Assembly: GCF_902489465.1 (NCBI RefSeq)
Contig: NZ_CABTZZ010000002.1
Coordinates: 21,360-85,359, forward strand
DNA length: 64,000 nt
From: an uncultured Varibaculum sp.
GTDB taxonomy: Bacteria > Actinomycetota > Actinomycetes > Actinomycetales > Actinomycetaceae
Direction: 5' to 3'
Within the stretch, counting starts at the first letter, position 1. Each line of letters begins with the position of its first letter. The translations under genes were made by a program, and so were the position numbers. The notes under the pieces are model-generated. The model saw only the letters and a program-made list of their open reading frames with translations. It had not been told where the DNA came from and ran no database searches. Shown here piece by piece: positions 54,795-64,000 of the stretch.

Positions 54795-57194
54795 TTAATC
54801 TTCGTCGGGGATTTCAATGGCTTGGGTAGAGGTGTCGTCCGCGCCGCGCCGGGGTTTGCCCGCACGCAAGCGGCCGCGTTTGAAAATTGAACGTTTTATT
54901 GCTGGCCGCGTCAGTTCTGCTTCTGGGAGGCGCTGGGCAGAAGATTTGATTTTTTCCAATTCCTGCTGTTCTCTGGCAATAACTTCATCGGTTTTGCGCT
55001 CTGCCCAACCGGTGGCCAGGTCTTTTATTTCTTCGGTGTCTACCGGGAGGGCTCCCCTGGAACGCGCAAACTTTTCTTCCGGGCTCTGTCGCGGGGCAGC
55101 TGGCTGAGCCACCTGGTCAGCTTGCGATTTTTCGGTAGTTTCGAGGGCGTCTTCGCTATCTTTACCGACAGTTTCAGTCTTTTTACCCGCCTTAGCTTCG
55201 CTGTCATTTTCTTCATCAGCGGAGACTGCTTGCGAATCTGTTACCGGAAGTTCTAGCGATTGTGATACTTGCCCCGCCTCTGTCGCCTCTTTCGCAGCTG
55301 AGGGCACTTCCTGCGCCTTACTATCTCCGGTTACCTGTGGTTTCGCGGAGCTATTCTCTTCGCCGGTTTCCTGCGTATCTGCTGCCGCGTCCTCATCCGT
55401 AACCGAGGCCTCGGCACTAACGGGATTTCGGGACTGGAATTCTTTGGCTTTTTCTTTCGCGGCTGCAAAGCCTTGACGCCCAGCTTGCTCGCCCGCCCTC
55501 TTGAGTTTAAGGAAAATATCTGCCAGGTAAGCGCGGGCATGAGGGTGGGTAAGGGTTGCTACCAGCAGGATAGGTATCCACACCAAGATTAATCCCATCG
55601 CCGCGGTGGTCAGCGGGTCTACCCCCCAGGAGGACATGCGTCCCGCACCGATGGAGCCGGAAGATAAAAAGCAGAACCAAGTAGTTAAAACCGTAAACGA
55701 AAGGGTAGCTACCAGGAAAGAAGCCACGTGGGAGAAGAAATCTACCCGCGCCATGGAAGTGTAGAACAGGTATCCGTACAGCAGACTGAGCCCTACGATC
55801 ACTGCCGGTATCCAGTACCCGGGAGTTTGTGCGGGTAATGCCCCCAAGATGGGGACTGCAGGAATCGGACCGGTTTTTACCTCCGTCAGCGAACGGATAG
55901 TGCCGGTACCTTGTTGAAATCCCGGCCCGAGAATCCAGGCCAGCGCCCAAGTTTGCACAGTAGGCAGATACAGCAATTGTGCCAGCCAAAGCAAAATCCC
56001 TGCCCCTAGGGAAAGACCATACAGGTCAGAGATATTCTTTACTGCCGGGAAATGGGTGAACACTTGGGCTATTACCAGTATCAAGGTTACGATCCCAAAT
56101 AGTTTGAATACTTGCCAACCAGCGCGTAGCCCCGAAACAACCCAGCCGGGTACTGTCCAAGTGCTATTGGCGCCGTCCCAACTGCGTTCATCGCGGTCAA
56201 TGCCGAGGCGTCGGTTTTCTAGATCCTGATTGTAGGCATGATCTGGTTTACTCACGCGGAGAATTAATTGCCGACTCCAGCTGGTAAATCGTTCATATTC
56301 AAACTTTAAACGCACTTTAGGATGCCGTAGGGACGGTTTTTCCCTATCGGGACGCTGATCGCGATCAAAGAGATAAAAAGCGTAGATCACAGTAGCGAAA
56401 CCGTGGATTAACGCCCAAAAGAATAGTGCCCCTAGGCTGTAGGTTCCGCGCACAACCAATCCCACCAGCACGGCAACTATCGTTTGCGCAAAAGGGTAAA
56501 ACCACAGCACTGCCCGGCTTTCAAGGACAAAGGTGCGCGCTAGATGCCCCCCTAGCCAAAGATAGGCTATCCACAATCCCAAGGGAATCACCGACAAAGT
56601 GGCGGTTTGCCCTATACCAGCAGGAAGAGGGACTGCGAATCCATGAGCCCAGATACTGGCTCCCACCGCCAGAGAATCCGTCCAAACCGTGTCTGCCATC
56701 CAGGGGTTGGACGAGGTGGAAAAATAAACTCCGGCACTAACACTCAAGAAAACAAGCCAGGGAATCAGGCAGGTGATCAGGGCAGCGGCCACCATCCGGG
56801 TGATTCCGCGGGGAATTCTCACCGTGAGAGTGCGCCGAGTCTTTTGGGAGCTAGCCTTCGCCTTTGAGTCAGGGGCATTATCGGTAGCTTTCCCAGCAGT
56901 TGGGGATTTCTTGCGAACTAACCGGAGCTTGTCCACCAATCCACGACCCCCAACTGTCTTGGCGCTGCTACCTGGACGTTTCTTGTCCTTAAAAGTCGGT
57001 TGTTTGGCTTGTCCCTGGCTCCGCCTTGTAGCTTTCTGCTGAGAGTTTTTAGTGGCCTGGATAGTTGCCCCCTTTTGGGTATGCGCAACTTGTTTCCTGG
57101 CTCCTGCAGATTGGAGCGGATATTTTGGAACATTAGGCCGGCGCAACATCCCTACTATTGTCCACTTTTCCACTCTCTTACCATTTAGGCGCAC
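54795..57194 (-). CDS. DUF6350 family multi-pass membrane protein
   Basis: A protein of up to 799 residues. The N-terminal 130 residues are very basic (Lys/Arg/Gln-rich), followed by about nine to ten transmembrane segments (about 130-570) and an acidic, repetitive tail of about 200 residues with a basic end. The arrangement and place between sucCD and purH match actinobacterial DUF6350 proteins. The start is uncertain: GTG at 57194 or ATG at 57149; the sucD terminator at 57227 leaves almost no promoter room before the GTG, favouring the ATG. Function is unknown. Confidence 0.8.
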   Translation of the reverse strand: MRLNGKRVEKWTIVGMLRRPNVPKYPLQSAGARKQVAHTQKGATIQATKNSQQKATRRSQGQAKQPTFKDKKRPGSSAKTVGGRGLVDKLRLVRKKSPTAGKATDNAPDSKAKASSQKTRRTLTVRIPRGITRMVAAALITCLIPWLVFLSVSAGVYFSTSSNPWMADTVWTDSLAVGASIWAHGFAVPLPAGIGQTATLSVIPLGLWIAYLWLGGHLARTFVLESRAVLWFYPFAQTIVAVLVGLVVRGTYSLGALFFWALIHGFATVIYAFYLFDRDQRPDREKPSLRHPKVRLKFEYERFTSWSRQLILRVSKPDHAYNQDLENRRLGIDRDERSWDGANSTWTVPGWVVSGLRAGWQVFKLFGIVTLILVIAQVFTHFPAVKNISDLYGLSLGAGILLWLAQLLYLPTVQTWALAWILGPGFQQGTGTIRSLTEVKTGPIPAVPILGALPAQTPGYWIPAVIVGLSLLYGYLFYTSMARVDFFSHVASFLVATLSFTVLTTWFCFLSSGSIGAGRMSSWGVDPLTTAAMGLILVWIPILLVATLTHPHARAYLADIFLKLKRAGEQAGRQGFAAAKEKAKEFQSRNPVSAEASVTDEDAAADTQETGEENSSAKPQVTGDSKAQEVPSAAKEATEAGQVSQSLELPVTDSQAVSADEENDSEAKAGKKTETVGKDSEDALETTEKSQADQVAQPAAPRQSPEEKFARSRGALPVDTEEIKDLATGWAERKTDEVIAREQQELEKIKSSAQRLPEAELTRPAIKRSIFKRGRLRAGKPRRGADDTSTQAIEIPDED

Positions 57195-57226
57195 CGCACT
57201 CAGCTGTGCCTGGCGGTAAATAGTCT

Positions 57227-57262
57227 ACTGGGGGGGGCGGTACCAAGCACCGCCCCCCCAGT
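57227..57262 (-). terminator. Terminator of sucCD
   Basis: A G/C-rich stem (ACT, eight G, CGGT at 57227-57241 with its complement at 57249-57262, one G bulged) closes a 7-base loop. The minus-strand tail AGACTATTTACC has only a short T-run. Confidence 0.7.
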
Positions 57263-57318
57263 CATATTCCAAGCCACCAGCTAATAGAAATAATTTTCCA
57301 CTTAGCATCGCCTGTCAG

Positions 57319-58251
57319 TTAGCTAAGAGCTTTAAAGGCCTCCCTGGCCAATTCCGCCGTTTGAGAGGGAGTCTTGCCAACTTTGACGCCATGAGCTTCC
57401 AGAGCTTCCTTCTTCGCCTGGGCAGTACCTGCCGAACCGGAGACGATAGCACCTGCGTGTCCCATGGTTTTACCTTTAGGAGCAGTAAAGCCCGCAACAT
57501 AGGCGATTACCGGCTTGGTGACATTAGCGGCAATATAATCGGCGGCGCGCTCTTCCGCATCTCCCCCAATCTCGCCAATCATCACGATTACTTTGGTGTC
57601 GGGGTCTTTTTCGAAGGCCTCTAACGCATCAATATGGGTGGTACCCACCACCGGGTCACCGCCAATTCCCATACAGGTGGTAAAGCCAATATCGCGCAGC
57701 TCAAACATCATCTGGTAGGTTAACGTACCAGACTTGGAAACCAGCCCGATGGGGCCAGAACCGGTAATATCCGCGGGGGTAATGCCGACATTGGACTGTC
57801 CCGGCGTAATAATCCCCGGGCAGTTCGGACCGATAATCCGGCAGCCATTCTTCAGGGCGGCATTAACGAACTCGGTGGAATCCTGTACCGGGATCCCCTC
57901 GGTAATCACTACGATCAGTGGCATCCCGGCCTCTACGGCTTCTAGTACCGCGCCTTTAGCGAAACGCGGAGGGACGAACACTACCGAAACATTCGCGCCC
58001 TCTTTTTCCATGGCTTCTTTCACGGTGCCAAATACCGGCACCGAAACCGTTCCGGCTTTAACGCCTTTCTTTTCTGCGGCCTCACCTAGGGGGACGATAT
58101 CGAAATCAACCGTTTGCCCTGCTTTCTTGGGGTTGGTACCCCCCACCACATTGGTGCCGGCTCCCAGCATTAGCCGGGTGTGCTTACGCCCCTCCGAACC
58201 GGTCATGCCCTGTACGACAATCCGGGCTGAGGAATCAAGGAATACTGACAT
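57319..58251 (-). CDS. sucD: Succinyl-CoA synthetase alpha subunit
   Basis: The 310-residue alpha subunit of ADP/GDP-forming succinate-CoA ligase. It has [14 protein letters not shown] with the CoA-binding Rossmann start, [12 protein letters not shown], and the active-site histidine region [21 protein letters not shown] (phosphohistidine in MGHAGA). It is 30 bases after sucC. Together they make ATP or GTP in the TCA cycle. Confidence 0.97.
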   Translation of the reverse strand: MSVFLDSSARIVVQGMTGSEGRKHTRLMLGAGTNVVGGTNPKKAGQTVDFDIVPLGEAAEKKGVKAGTVSVPVFGTVKEAMEKEGANVSVVFVPPRFAKGAVLEAVEAGMPLIVVITEGIPVQDSTEFVNAALKNGCRIIGPNCPGIITPGQSNVGITPADITGSGPIGLVSKSGTLTYQMMFELRDIGFTTCMGIGGDPVVGTTHIDALEAFEKDPDTKVIVMIGEIGGDAEERAADYIAANVTKPVIAYVAGFTAPKGKTMGHAGAIVSGSAGTAQAKKEALEAHGVKVGKTPSQTAELAREAFKALS

Positions 58252-58281
58252 ATTTGTTTCTCCTTATTCTTTTACCGATTC

Positions 58282-59448
58282 TTAACAGCCAGCAGCGAGT
58301 TTAGCTGCCTGGGCGGCGCCAGCGTCCATAGTCTCTACCATGGTCACCTGCTGTAGGCTTGCTTCTTCCAAAATCTTGCGACCAGCTTCTACTGAGTTGC
58401 CATCTAGGCGTACTACCAGCGGCTTAGTGGCTTTATCCCCCAAGATTTCAATTGCTTTAACGATTCCGGAAGCCACCTGGTCACAGGCAGTTATCCCGCC
58501 GAATACGTTTACGAATACCGACTTGACCTGGGGATCACCCAGAATAACGTCCAGCCCATCAGCCATTACCTGCGCGGAGGCTCCGCCCCCAATATCGAGG
58601 AAGTTCGCTGGTTTTACCCCGTATTCTTCACCGGCGTAGGCGACCACGTCCAAAGTTGACATCACCAAACCAGCGCCGTTACCAATGATTCCTACCTGAC
58701 CTTCTAGGTGTACATAGTTCAAGCCTTTTTCTTTCGCTTTGGCTTCCAGGGGATCTTCTGTGCGTTTATCCACCAGTTCCTCATGACCGGGATGACGGAA
58801 ACGGGCGTTATCATCCAAGGTAACTTTCCCATCCAAAGCAATAATTTCGCCCTCTTCACTGGACACCAAGGGGTTTACCTCTACTAGAGTGGCATCCTCA
58901 CCCTGATATACGCCCCAGAGCCCTTCTAGCACCGGCACGGCTTTACTGATGACTTCTTCATCCACAAAACCGGCCTCTTTAAGAATTTTGCGGGCAACAT
59001 CTGGGTCAATACCAGTAACCGGCAGCGGCACCTTCGCCAAGGCTTCCGGGCGTTCCTTGGCCAGTTGCTCAATCTCCATACCACCCTCTTTGGAGCACAT
59101 AGCCAAGTGACGACGGTTAGAGCGGTCAAGAAGAATCGAGAAATAGTATTCAGAAGCAATATCGGCACCAGCGGCAACTAACACCTGGTGCACGGTATGT
59201 CCCTTAATATCCATACCCAGGATCTCTTCGGCTTTTTCGCGTGCTTCCTGGGGACTGCGAGCGAGTTTCACCCCGCCGGCTTTCCCGCGGCCACCCGTCT
59301 TGACTTGTGCTTTTACCACCACCAGGGGTTCAGCGAGTTTCTCGGCAGCTTTTTGAGCTTCTTCAGGAGTTTCGGCCACGATTCCGGCTAACACAGGAAC
59401 CCCGTGCGCTTCAAATAGGTCGCGAGCCTGGTATTCGTAAAGGTCCAC
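58282..59448 (-). CDS. sucC: Succinyl-CoA synthetase beta subunit
   Basis: A 388-residue beta subunit with ATP-grasp domain: [47 protein letters not shown], and the C-terminal [23 protein letters not shown] and [13 protein letters not shown]. The start at 59448 (GTG before DLYEYQ) lies 8 bases after GAGAGG; the open frame has another GTG two codons earlier that is too close to that site. It is the first gene of sucCD. Confidence 0.96.
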   Translation of the reverse strand: MDLYEYQARDLFEAHGVPVLAGIVAETPEEAQKAAEKLAEPLVVVKAQVKTGGRGKAGGVKLARSPQEAREKAEEILGMDIKGHTVHQVLVAAGADIASEYYFSILLDRSNRRHLAMCSKEGGMEIEQLAKERPEALAKVPLPVTGIDPDVARKILKEAGFVDEEVISKAVPVLEGLWGVYQGEDATLVEVNPLVSSEEGEIIALDGKVTLDDNARFRHPGHEELVDKRTEDPLEAKAKEKGLNYVHLEGQVGIIGNGAGLVMSTLDVVAYAGEEYGVKPANFLDIGGGASAQVMADGLDVILGDPQVKSVFVNVFGGITACDQVASGIVKAIEILGDKATKPLVVRLDGNSVEAGRKILEEASLQQVTMVETMDAGAAQAAKLAAGC

Positions 59449-59757
59449 TTGCACGTCCTCTCATTAAGTACCTTGACATCAAGATATAGGACTATAGTAC
59501 CGTATATTCTCGCTTATTACGTCACGAGAAAGTGTTCTCCATCACTAAAAAACTAGGGTTGACTCTAAACAAGCATGATTCAGCTAATCAAAAACTAAAG
59601 TAATACCCACGAGAGCTTAAAGAGGAAGCGTCCTCCCTCCCGCGCAAATTACTGTCGCTTTTCGGGCGAAACTCCCCAATGATTTCGGTTCACGGTACGA
59701 TGAGTACTCACCTAGAAGCTGTTGGACGGAAAACCTAGAAGTGGATTGGAACTAGCT
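59449..59757. other. Intergenic region between sucC and mrpA
   Basis: This 300-base divergent region should hold the sucCD and mrp promoters. TTGACT (59559-59564) and GCTAAT (59583-59588), spaced by 18, form a weak candidate for mrp. A 5-bp hairpin GAGGA-AGCG-TCCTC lies near 59619-59632. A long mrp leader is likely, but I recognise no known riboswitch. Confidence 0.4.
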
Positions 59758-62700
59758 ATGCTCTTGTGGGATCACGCCGCCCCGCTGATTGGGTGCTACT
59801 TCTTGGCTGCGCTGCTAATTCCCTTGCTAGTGAAGTACTTTAAGCAACGCACTTTTTACTTTGCTGCCCTTATGCCCCTTAGCGTCCTCGTCTGGACGCT
59901 ATCTCACACCCGAGAGGCCTTCGGCACTGGATCGCAGGAAATAGCGGAGTTTTATCAATGGTCAAGCGCACTAGATCTAGAGATAGGGTTTCGACTGACC
60001 GGTTTATCTTGGCTAATGCTAATAGTGATTAACCTGGTTGGCTCGCTAATCCTGGTGTACTGCGCACAGTATTTCTCCAAGGATTCTCCCCGGCTTGGTC
60101 AATTCATTGCCGCTTTCCTAGGTTTTGCTGCCTCGATGTCTGGTCTGGTCTTGGCAGATCACACCATGACCCTCTACTTCTTCTGGGAAATTACTACTTT
60201 CAGTTCCTTTATTTTGATTGGTCACGAAGCTGAGGAACGTGCCTCCCGCGCCGCCGCCCGCCAAGCTATTTTGGTAACCACCACCGGTTCTTTAAGTATG
60301 TTCGCGGGGTTTGTGATCCTGGGGATCATGCCAGGAGGCTCCTTTAGGATTAGCGACCTGTTAACCGTATTGTCCTCCCCGACTGCCCTGGGCACTCAGG
60401 TCGAACCGGTTGCAGCTGGCTGTGGATTAGCCTTGATTTTATTTGCGGCAGCTACCAAGTCGGCGATTTTCCCGACTCACTTCTGGCTGCCCTCCGCGAT
60501 GGCCGCTCCCACTCCCGTTTCGGCGTTCCTACACGCGGCCGCCATGGTAAAAGCGGGGATCTACCTAATCGCCCGGTTTGCGCCCGCATTTGCCCTCTTC
60601 CCCGCACTTACCTGGGCAATCATAATTTTAGGGGCAACGACAATGCTGCTAGGAGGCTACGCGGCGTTGCGACAAACCGACCTTAAACTAGTGTTGGCTT
60701 TCGGAACTGTATCCCAACTGGGATTCCTTACTATGCTCATTGGTTCGAGCAGCCCCCAGCTTTACCTGGCAGGTTTGTGTGTTCTGGCTGCCCACTCCAC
60801 CTTTAAATCCGGCTTATTCCTAACCACTGGGACTATCGAAAAACAAACCGGCACCCGCGAGTTCCCCAGCCTGTGCGGCCTGGGAGAGTGTTCTCGCACG
60901 TTGGCTACCTGCGCCTTAGCGGGAATCTTATCCATGTCCGGAATCCCAATAACCAGCGGATATTTGGGGAAAGAACATGCGATTACCGCCCTGGTAGGTT
61001 CGGCAGACAACCGGCAGTCGGCAATAGTTTTTGCGGCGCTGATTGTGGGCTCGGCCTTAACTTTTGGCTATTCGCTGCGCTATTTTTGGGGCGCTTTCAG
61101 TCATAAGCATGACCGCAAAGGCACCTGTCCTCATCGGCAAAAATTGCGCGCAACCGGCAAGATGCTCACGGCGATCCCCGGGATACTTACCGGACTTTCG
61201 GTAATTCTCGGATTCTTGCCGAGCGTCCTTGACCATTTTTTGCGGCAAACCGCGATCCAAAGCTATCAGCAAGATCCAGGGAATCTACATCTTTGGTCGG
61301 GAGTATTGCCTGCCTTAGTAACTGTCTTTATCTTGGCGGCAGGTTTTGGCTTGTTTTGGAAGCGGGCACGGCTGGCGCGACTGCAGCGGCGGTTAGCTTT
61401 TTCGCCCCGATGGAGTGCCCAGGGGCTGTATTCGCGGGCTATCCGTGCTTTGGAGCAGGGGGCTGCTTGGGTTACAGGTAAGGTACAAACCGGTTCTCTT
61501 CCGGCTGACCTTTCAGTGATATTTACGGTTTCGGCAGTGGCAACTGGGGGATGCCTGCTGGGAATTAACGATATGCACAGCTGGCATTTCGCAGATTCCT
61601 TCGGGCAAGCATTCATTTGTTTCGCTCTGATCGGTATGGCTGCCATCTGTGTTGTTGCCCAGCGCCGCCTGAATGCAGTACTGGCGCTGTCGGCTTGCGG
61701 AGCCGCTGTGGCCGCCATTTACGTGCTGCAGGGGGCTCCGGACTTAGCGCTTACCCAGTTGGTGGTAGAAGCGGTCACCCTCACGTTGTTTTTACTGGTT
61801 TTGCGGCGTCTACCAGCCCGGTTTTCACGCCGAGTGAGTCGCTGGGCTCCGAGTTATCGCCTTTTAATAGCCGCTGCCTGCGGAGTAGGCATCGTGCTAT
61901 TGGGGCTTTCCACGTCCTCTGCTCGCATTCATGAACCAGTCTCGAACCTGGTCACTACCGAAGGAAGTATTTTTGCCGGGGGACAAAACCTGGTCAATAT
62001 CTTGTTGGTAGACGTTAGAGCCTGGGATACTGTGGGTGAACTTTCGGTACTACTAGTTGCCGCTACCGGGGTTACTGCCCTGATCTACCTGCGAGGGCTA
62101 TCTAGCGCCCTGGCTAGTTCCCATCGTGCACGCCGGCGCCGACTATTGATGAGGGCGCGGCGACGCCGGGGACATTTACGGAAGCTTTCCGCTGGCCCCC
62201 AACAAACTTGGCTGGCGGTTGCTACGTTGATTAGTCCGCGCCGTCGCTCAATTTTGCTGGAAGTTTCTACCCGGATCTTGTACCACACTTTACTGCTGGT
62301 ATCGGTATGGCTATTGTTTATCGGCCACAACAACCCCGGCGGAGGCTTTATTGGAGGCATGGTTGCCGGGATTGGGATTACGATCCGTTATTTTGCGGGA
62401 GGACGCTTTGAACTTTTAGAGGCGGTTCCGGCCAGACCGGGCGGGATTATTGCGCTCGGCATGACTACTGCCGTAGTTAGCGCCTTGATTCCTTTAGCGT
62501 TTGGCTACACCATTTTACAAAGCGTAGAAACGCATCTTGATTTAGGGATATGGGGGGAACTGCACTTTACATCGGCAATGGGACTAGATATCGGGGTATA
62601 TTTGCTGGTTATCGGGGTAGTACTGGATTTGTTGCAATCTCTAGGTTCGGAGATTGACCGTCAGGGCGAATCTGCGGGCCATCAGCTGCCCGAAGCCGAT

Positions 62701-62844
62701 ATTACCGGCCGGCAAGATCCGGTGGATCATGCCGTTGGCTTACCGGATGATGAAGAGGAAACTGTGGACGCGTCCTCGGCAGAAAAAGAAAAGAGCCTGG
62801 TGCAAAGCGTTTCTATTTCTGAGCCTAAGGAGGCAAAGCGATGA
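59758..62844 (+). CDS. mrpA: Mrp Na+/H+ antiporter subunit A (with fused B domain)
   Basis: The largest Mrp subunit, 1028 residues. Order of parts: NADH-dehydrogenase-like proton channel (about 1-480, with HTMTLYFFWEITTFSSFILIG, KSAIFPTHFWLPSAMAAPTPVSAFLHAAAMVKAGIYLIAR), MbhD (about 640-690, QGAPDLALTQLVVEAVTLTLFLL), MbhE and the MrpB domain (about 835-965, LLLVSVWLLFIGHNNPGGGFIGGMVAGIGI). The last 60 residues are acidic. Start 59758 (MLLWDH) fits the family; an in-frame TTG at 59722 is possible. It leads an mrp operon; no separate mrpB follows. Confidence 0.96.
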   Translation: MLLWDHAAPLIGCYFLAALLIPLLVKYFKQRTFYFAALMPLSVLVWTLSHTREAFGTGSQEIAEFYQWSSALDLEIGFRLTGLSWLMLIVINLVGSLILVYCAQYFSKDSPRLGQFIAAFLGFAASMSGLVLADHTMTLYFFWEITTFSSFILIGHEAEERASRAAARQAILVTTTGSLSMFAGFVILGIMPGGSFRISDLLTVLSSPTALGTQVEPVAAGCGLALILFAAATKSAIFPTHFWLPSAMAAPTPVSAFLHAAAMVKAGIYLIARFAPAFALFPALTWAIIILGATTMLLGGYAALRQTDLKLVLAFGTVSQLGFLTMLIGSSSPQLYLAGLCVLAAHSTFKSGLFLTTGTIEKQTGTREFPSLCGLGECSRTLATCALAGILSMSGIPITSGYLGKEHAITALVGSADNRQSAIVFAALIVGSALTFGYSLRYFWGAFSHKHDRKGTCPHRQKLRATGKMLTAIPGILTGLSVILGFLPSVLDHFLRQTAIQSYQQDPGNLHLWSGVLPALVTVFILAAGFGLFWKRARLARLQRRLAFSPRWSAQGLYSRAIRALEQGAAWVTGKVQTGSLPADLSVIFTVSAVATGGCLLGINDMHSWHFADSFGQAFICFALIGMAAICVVAQRRLNAVLALSACGAAVAAIYVLQGAPDLALTQLVVEAVTLTLFLLVLRRLPARFSRRVSRWAPSYRLLIAAACGVGIVLLGLSTSSARIHEPVSNLVTTEGSIFAGGQNLVNILLVDVRAWDTVGELSVLLVAATGVTALIYLRGLSSALASSHRARRRRLLMRARRRRGHLRKLSAGPQQTWLAVATLISPRRRSILLEVSTRILYHTLLLVSVWLLFIGHNNPGGGFIGGMVAGIGITIRYFAGGRFELLEAVPARPGGIIALGMTTAVVSALIPLAFGYTILQSVETHLDLGIWGELHFTSAMGLDIGVYLLVIGVVLDLLQSLGSEIDRQGESAGHQLPEADITGRQDPVDHAVGLPDDEEETVDASSAEKEKSLVQSVSISEPKEAKR

Positions 62845-63269
62845 GCGTTTCTCTCTGCCTGTTATTAGCTGCCGGATTTCTGGTTGCCTGCGGGGTTTAC
62901 CTGGTCACCGAACGTACTTTAACCCGGATCGTTATTGGATTAGGGCTGCTGGGTAATGGGATCAATCTATTCCTGCTTTCCCAGGGGGGACGCGCCGGTA
63001 CGGCTCCAATTTTGGGTACTGCCCTGTCAAAAATGTCTGATCCCTTGCCGCAGGGAATGATTCTTACTGCCATTGTGTTGTCGATGGCCACTACAGCGTT
63101 CGGATTGGCACTTGCCTACCGTTCCTGGCGGCTATCGGGGCATGACGAGGTCACCGATGACCTGGAGGATCGGCGCTTAGCGAAGAAAGTGGAAGACACC
63201 GAACGCTTCCTACGCCTGGACCTGGATGAACTAGATAAGAAACGTGGCCGTAAAAGGAGGGAACTGTGA
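62841..63269 (+). CDS. mrpC: Mrp Na+/H+ antiporter subunit C
   Basis: A 142-residue NuoK-like subunit with three helices: CLLLAAGFLVACGVYLVTERTLTRIVIGLGLLGNGINLFLLS and TAIVLSMATTAFGLALAYRSW, plus a charged tail of about 35 residues. The ATG overlaps the end of mrpA by 4 bases, and its stop overlaps the mrpD start by 4 bases. Confidence 0.95.
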   Translation: MSVSLCLLLAAGFLVACGVYLVTERTLTRIVIGLGLLGNGINLFLLSQGGRAGTAPILGTALSKMSDPLPQGMILTAIVLSMATTAFGLALAYRSWRLSGHDEVTDDLEDRRLAKKVEDTERFLRLDLDELDKKRGRKRREL

Positions 63270-64000
63270 ACTTTGTTTTAGCGTTACCGGTTCTTCTTCC
63301 CCTGCTAGCGGCGGCTTTAACTTTGGGCTTAGGGAGACACTACCGGATACAGTCAGCGGTTGCCTTTGTGACGCTGTCGTTTTCTTTAATCTTTGCCCTC
63401 ACGATTCTAGGGTTAACTGATAAAGCTACTCTGGTTTTAGATGTGGGGTCTTGGGCTGCTCCGATTGGAATCTCCCTGGTGGCTGACCGTCTAGCTGCGA
63501 TAATGCTATGTACTTCCTTGGTGGTAATGGTGGCGGTACTGGCTTATTCGCTCTCAGAAGGTACCGTTCATGAATCGCAAGATATTCCTACTCCGATTTT
63601 TCACCCCACCTACTTGGTGTTATGCGCCGGAGTGAATAACGCGTTCCTCACCGGAGATATGTTTAACCTCTACGTGGGGGTAGAGATTCTGCTTACTTCC
63701 TCCTTTGTGTTGATTACTCTGGGAGGCACCCGGGATCGCATCCGATCCGGCACGGTTTACGTGGCAGTATCGATGGTGGGGTCAGCGATTTTCTTGGTAG
63801 CACTCGCCTGCCTTTACGGCGCTTGCGGCACCATGAATATGGCGCAGCTTTCTATGCGGCTAACTGAAATCGATCCGGCAGTCGCCATGCTTATCCAAAC
63901 GTTATTCCTAGTGGCATTTGGTCTAAAGGCCGCCGTTTTCCCGCTCTCGGCTTGGTTGCCAGATTCTTATCCCACGGCACCCGCCCCGATCACCGCCGTA
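63266..64000 (+). CDS. mrpD: Mrp Na+/H+ antiporter subunit D (partial, cut by window end)
   Basis: The first 245 codons of an NuoN-like antiporter subunit, starting at GTG with AAAGGAGG 5 bases upstream and overlapping mrpC by 4 bases. Hydrophobic helices are visible with the conserved LTGDMFNLYVGVEILLTSSFVLI (Glu in the proton path) and FGLKAAVFPLSAWLPDSYPTAPAPITAV (Lys and the channel motif). The rest, and the expected mrpE-F-G, lie beyond the window. Confidence 0.95.
   Translation, partial: MNFVLALPVLLPLLAAALTLGLGRHYRIQSAVAFVTLSFSLIFALTILGLTDKATLVLDVGSWAAPIGISLVADRLAAIMLCTSLVVMVAVLAYSLSEGTVHESQDIPTPIFHPTYLVLCAGVNNAFLTGDMFNLYVGVEILLTSSFVLITLGGTRDRIRSGTVYVAVSMVGSAIFLVALACLYGACGTMNMAQLSMRLTEIDPAVAMLIQTLFLVAFGLKAAVFPLSAWLPDSYPTAPAPITAV

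Overview
The window reads as a chromosomal segment of a low-to-mid GC actinobacterium, most likely a member of the Actinomycetaceae close to Varibaculum or Mobiluncus. This is inferred from gene content and gene order (dnaK-grpE-dnaJ-hspR with HAIR operators, nucS beside the ATP synthase operon, rpmE-prfA-prmC-sua5-wecA-atpIBEFHAGDC, DUF6350 beside sucCD, a large fused MrpA) and from moderate base composition. No plasmid, phage, insertion sequence, CRISPR array, tRNA or rRNA was recognised. Almost every gene is intact; only the two at the window edges are cut.

Layout. 1-0.9 kb: the start of a family 2 glycosyltransferase (minus), then a non-coding stretch with an ordered 19-bp repeat array in facing blocks. 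0.9-6.7 kb: fba, a pyrE-SDR-SpoU methyltransferase operon, xth, and a TetR-type regulator with a serine beta-lactamase-like hydrolase. 6.9-15.3 kb: heat-shock block (clpB; dnaK-grpE-dnaJ-hspR plus an unknown membrane protein), with HspR-type HAIR palindromes before clpB and dnaK, and a further one before hsp20 at 25.3 kb. 15.5-24.7 kb: GNAT, aldo/keto reductase, a structured non-coding region, a glycolytic operon (helix-turn-helix-less LacI-like sensor, tandem two-domain phosphofructokinase, pgi), icd and an alpha/beta hydrolase. 24.8-29.9 kb: hsp20, a gamma-glutamylcyclotransferase-like protein, an unknown membrane protein and a six-gene Asp23/AmaP/CsbD envelope-stress operon. 30-36.8 kb: DUF4921 GalT-like protein, orphan D12 adenine methyltransferase, ACT protein, hydrolase, nagA, nucS, DUF2550. 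36.8-49 kb: F1Fo ATP synthase, atpI, wecA, sua5, an LAxTG surface protein, prmC, prfA, rpmE. 49.3-59.5 kb: L,D-transpeptidase, an RNase HI/proline iminopeptidase fusion, purH, DUF6350, sucD, sucC. 59.7 kb to the end: Mrp Na+/H+ antiporter operon (A with fused B, C, partial D).

The genes cover central carbon metabolism (fba, pgi, pfk, icd, sucCD, nagA), energy and ion homeostasis (ATP synthase, Mrp), protein quality control under HspR, cell-envelope stress (Asp23 cluster, L,D-transpeptidase, LAxTG protein, wecA) and translation termination.

The items most worth a second look are the 19-bp facing repeat array (395-756), the eukaryotic-style tandem PFK with an HTH-less LacI-like sensor encoded just upstream, the RNase HI-peptidase fusion, the TetR protein with a long extra C-terminal part, and the nested inverted repeats at 17.04-17.45 kb. 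All family assignments come from reading motifs by eye; no database search was run.
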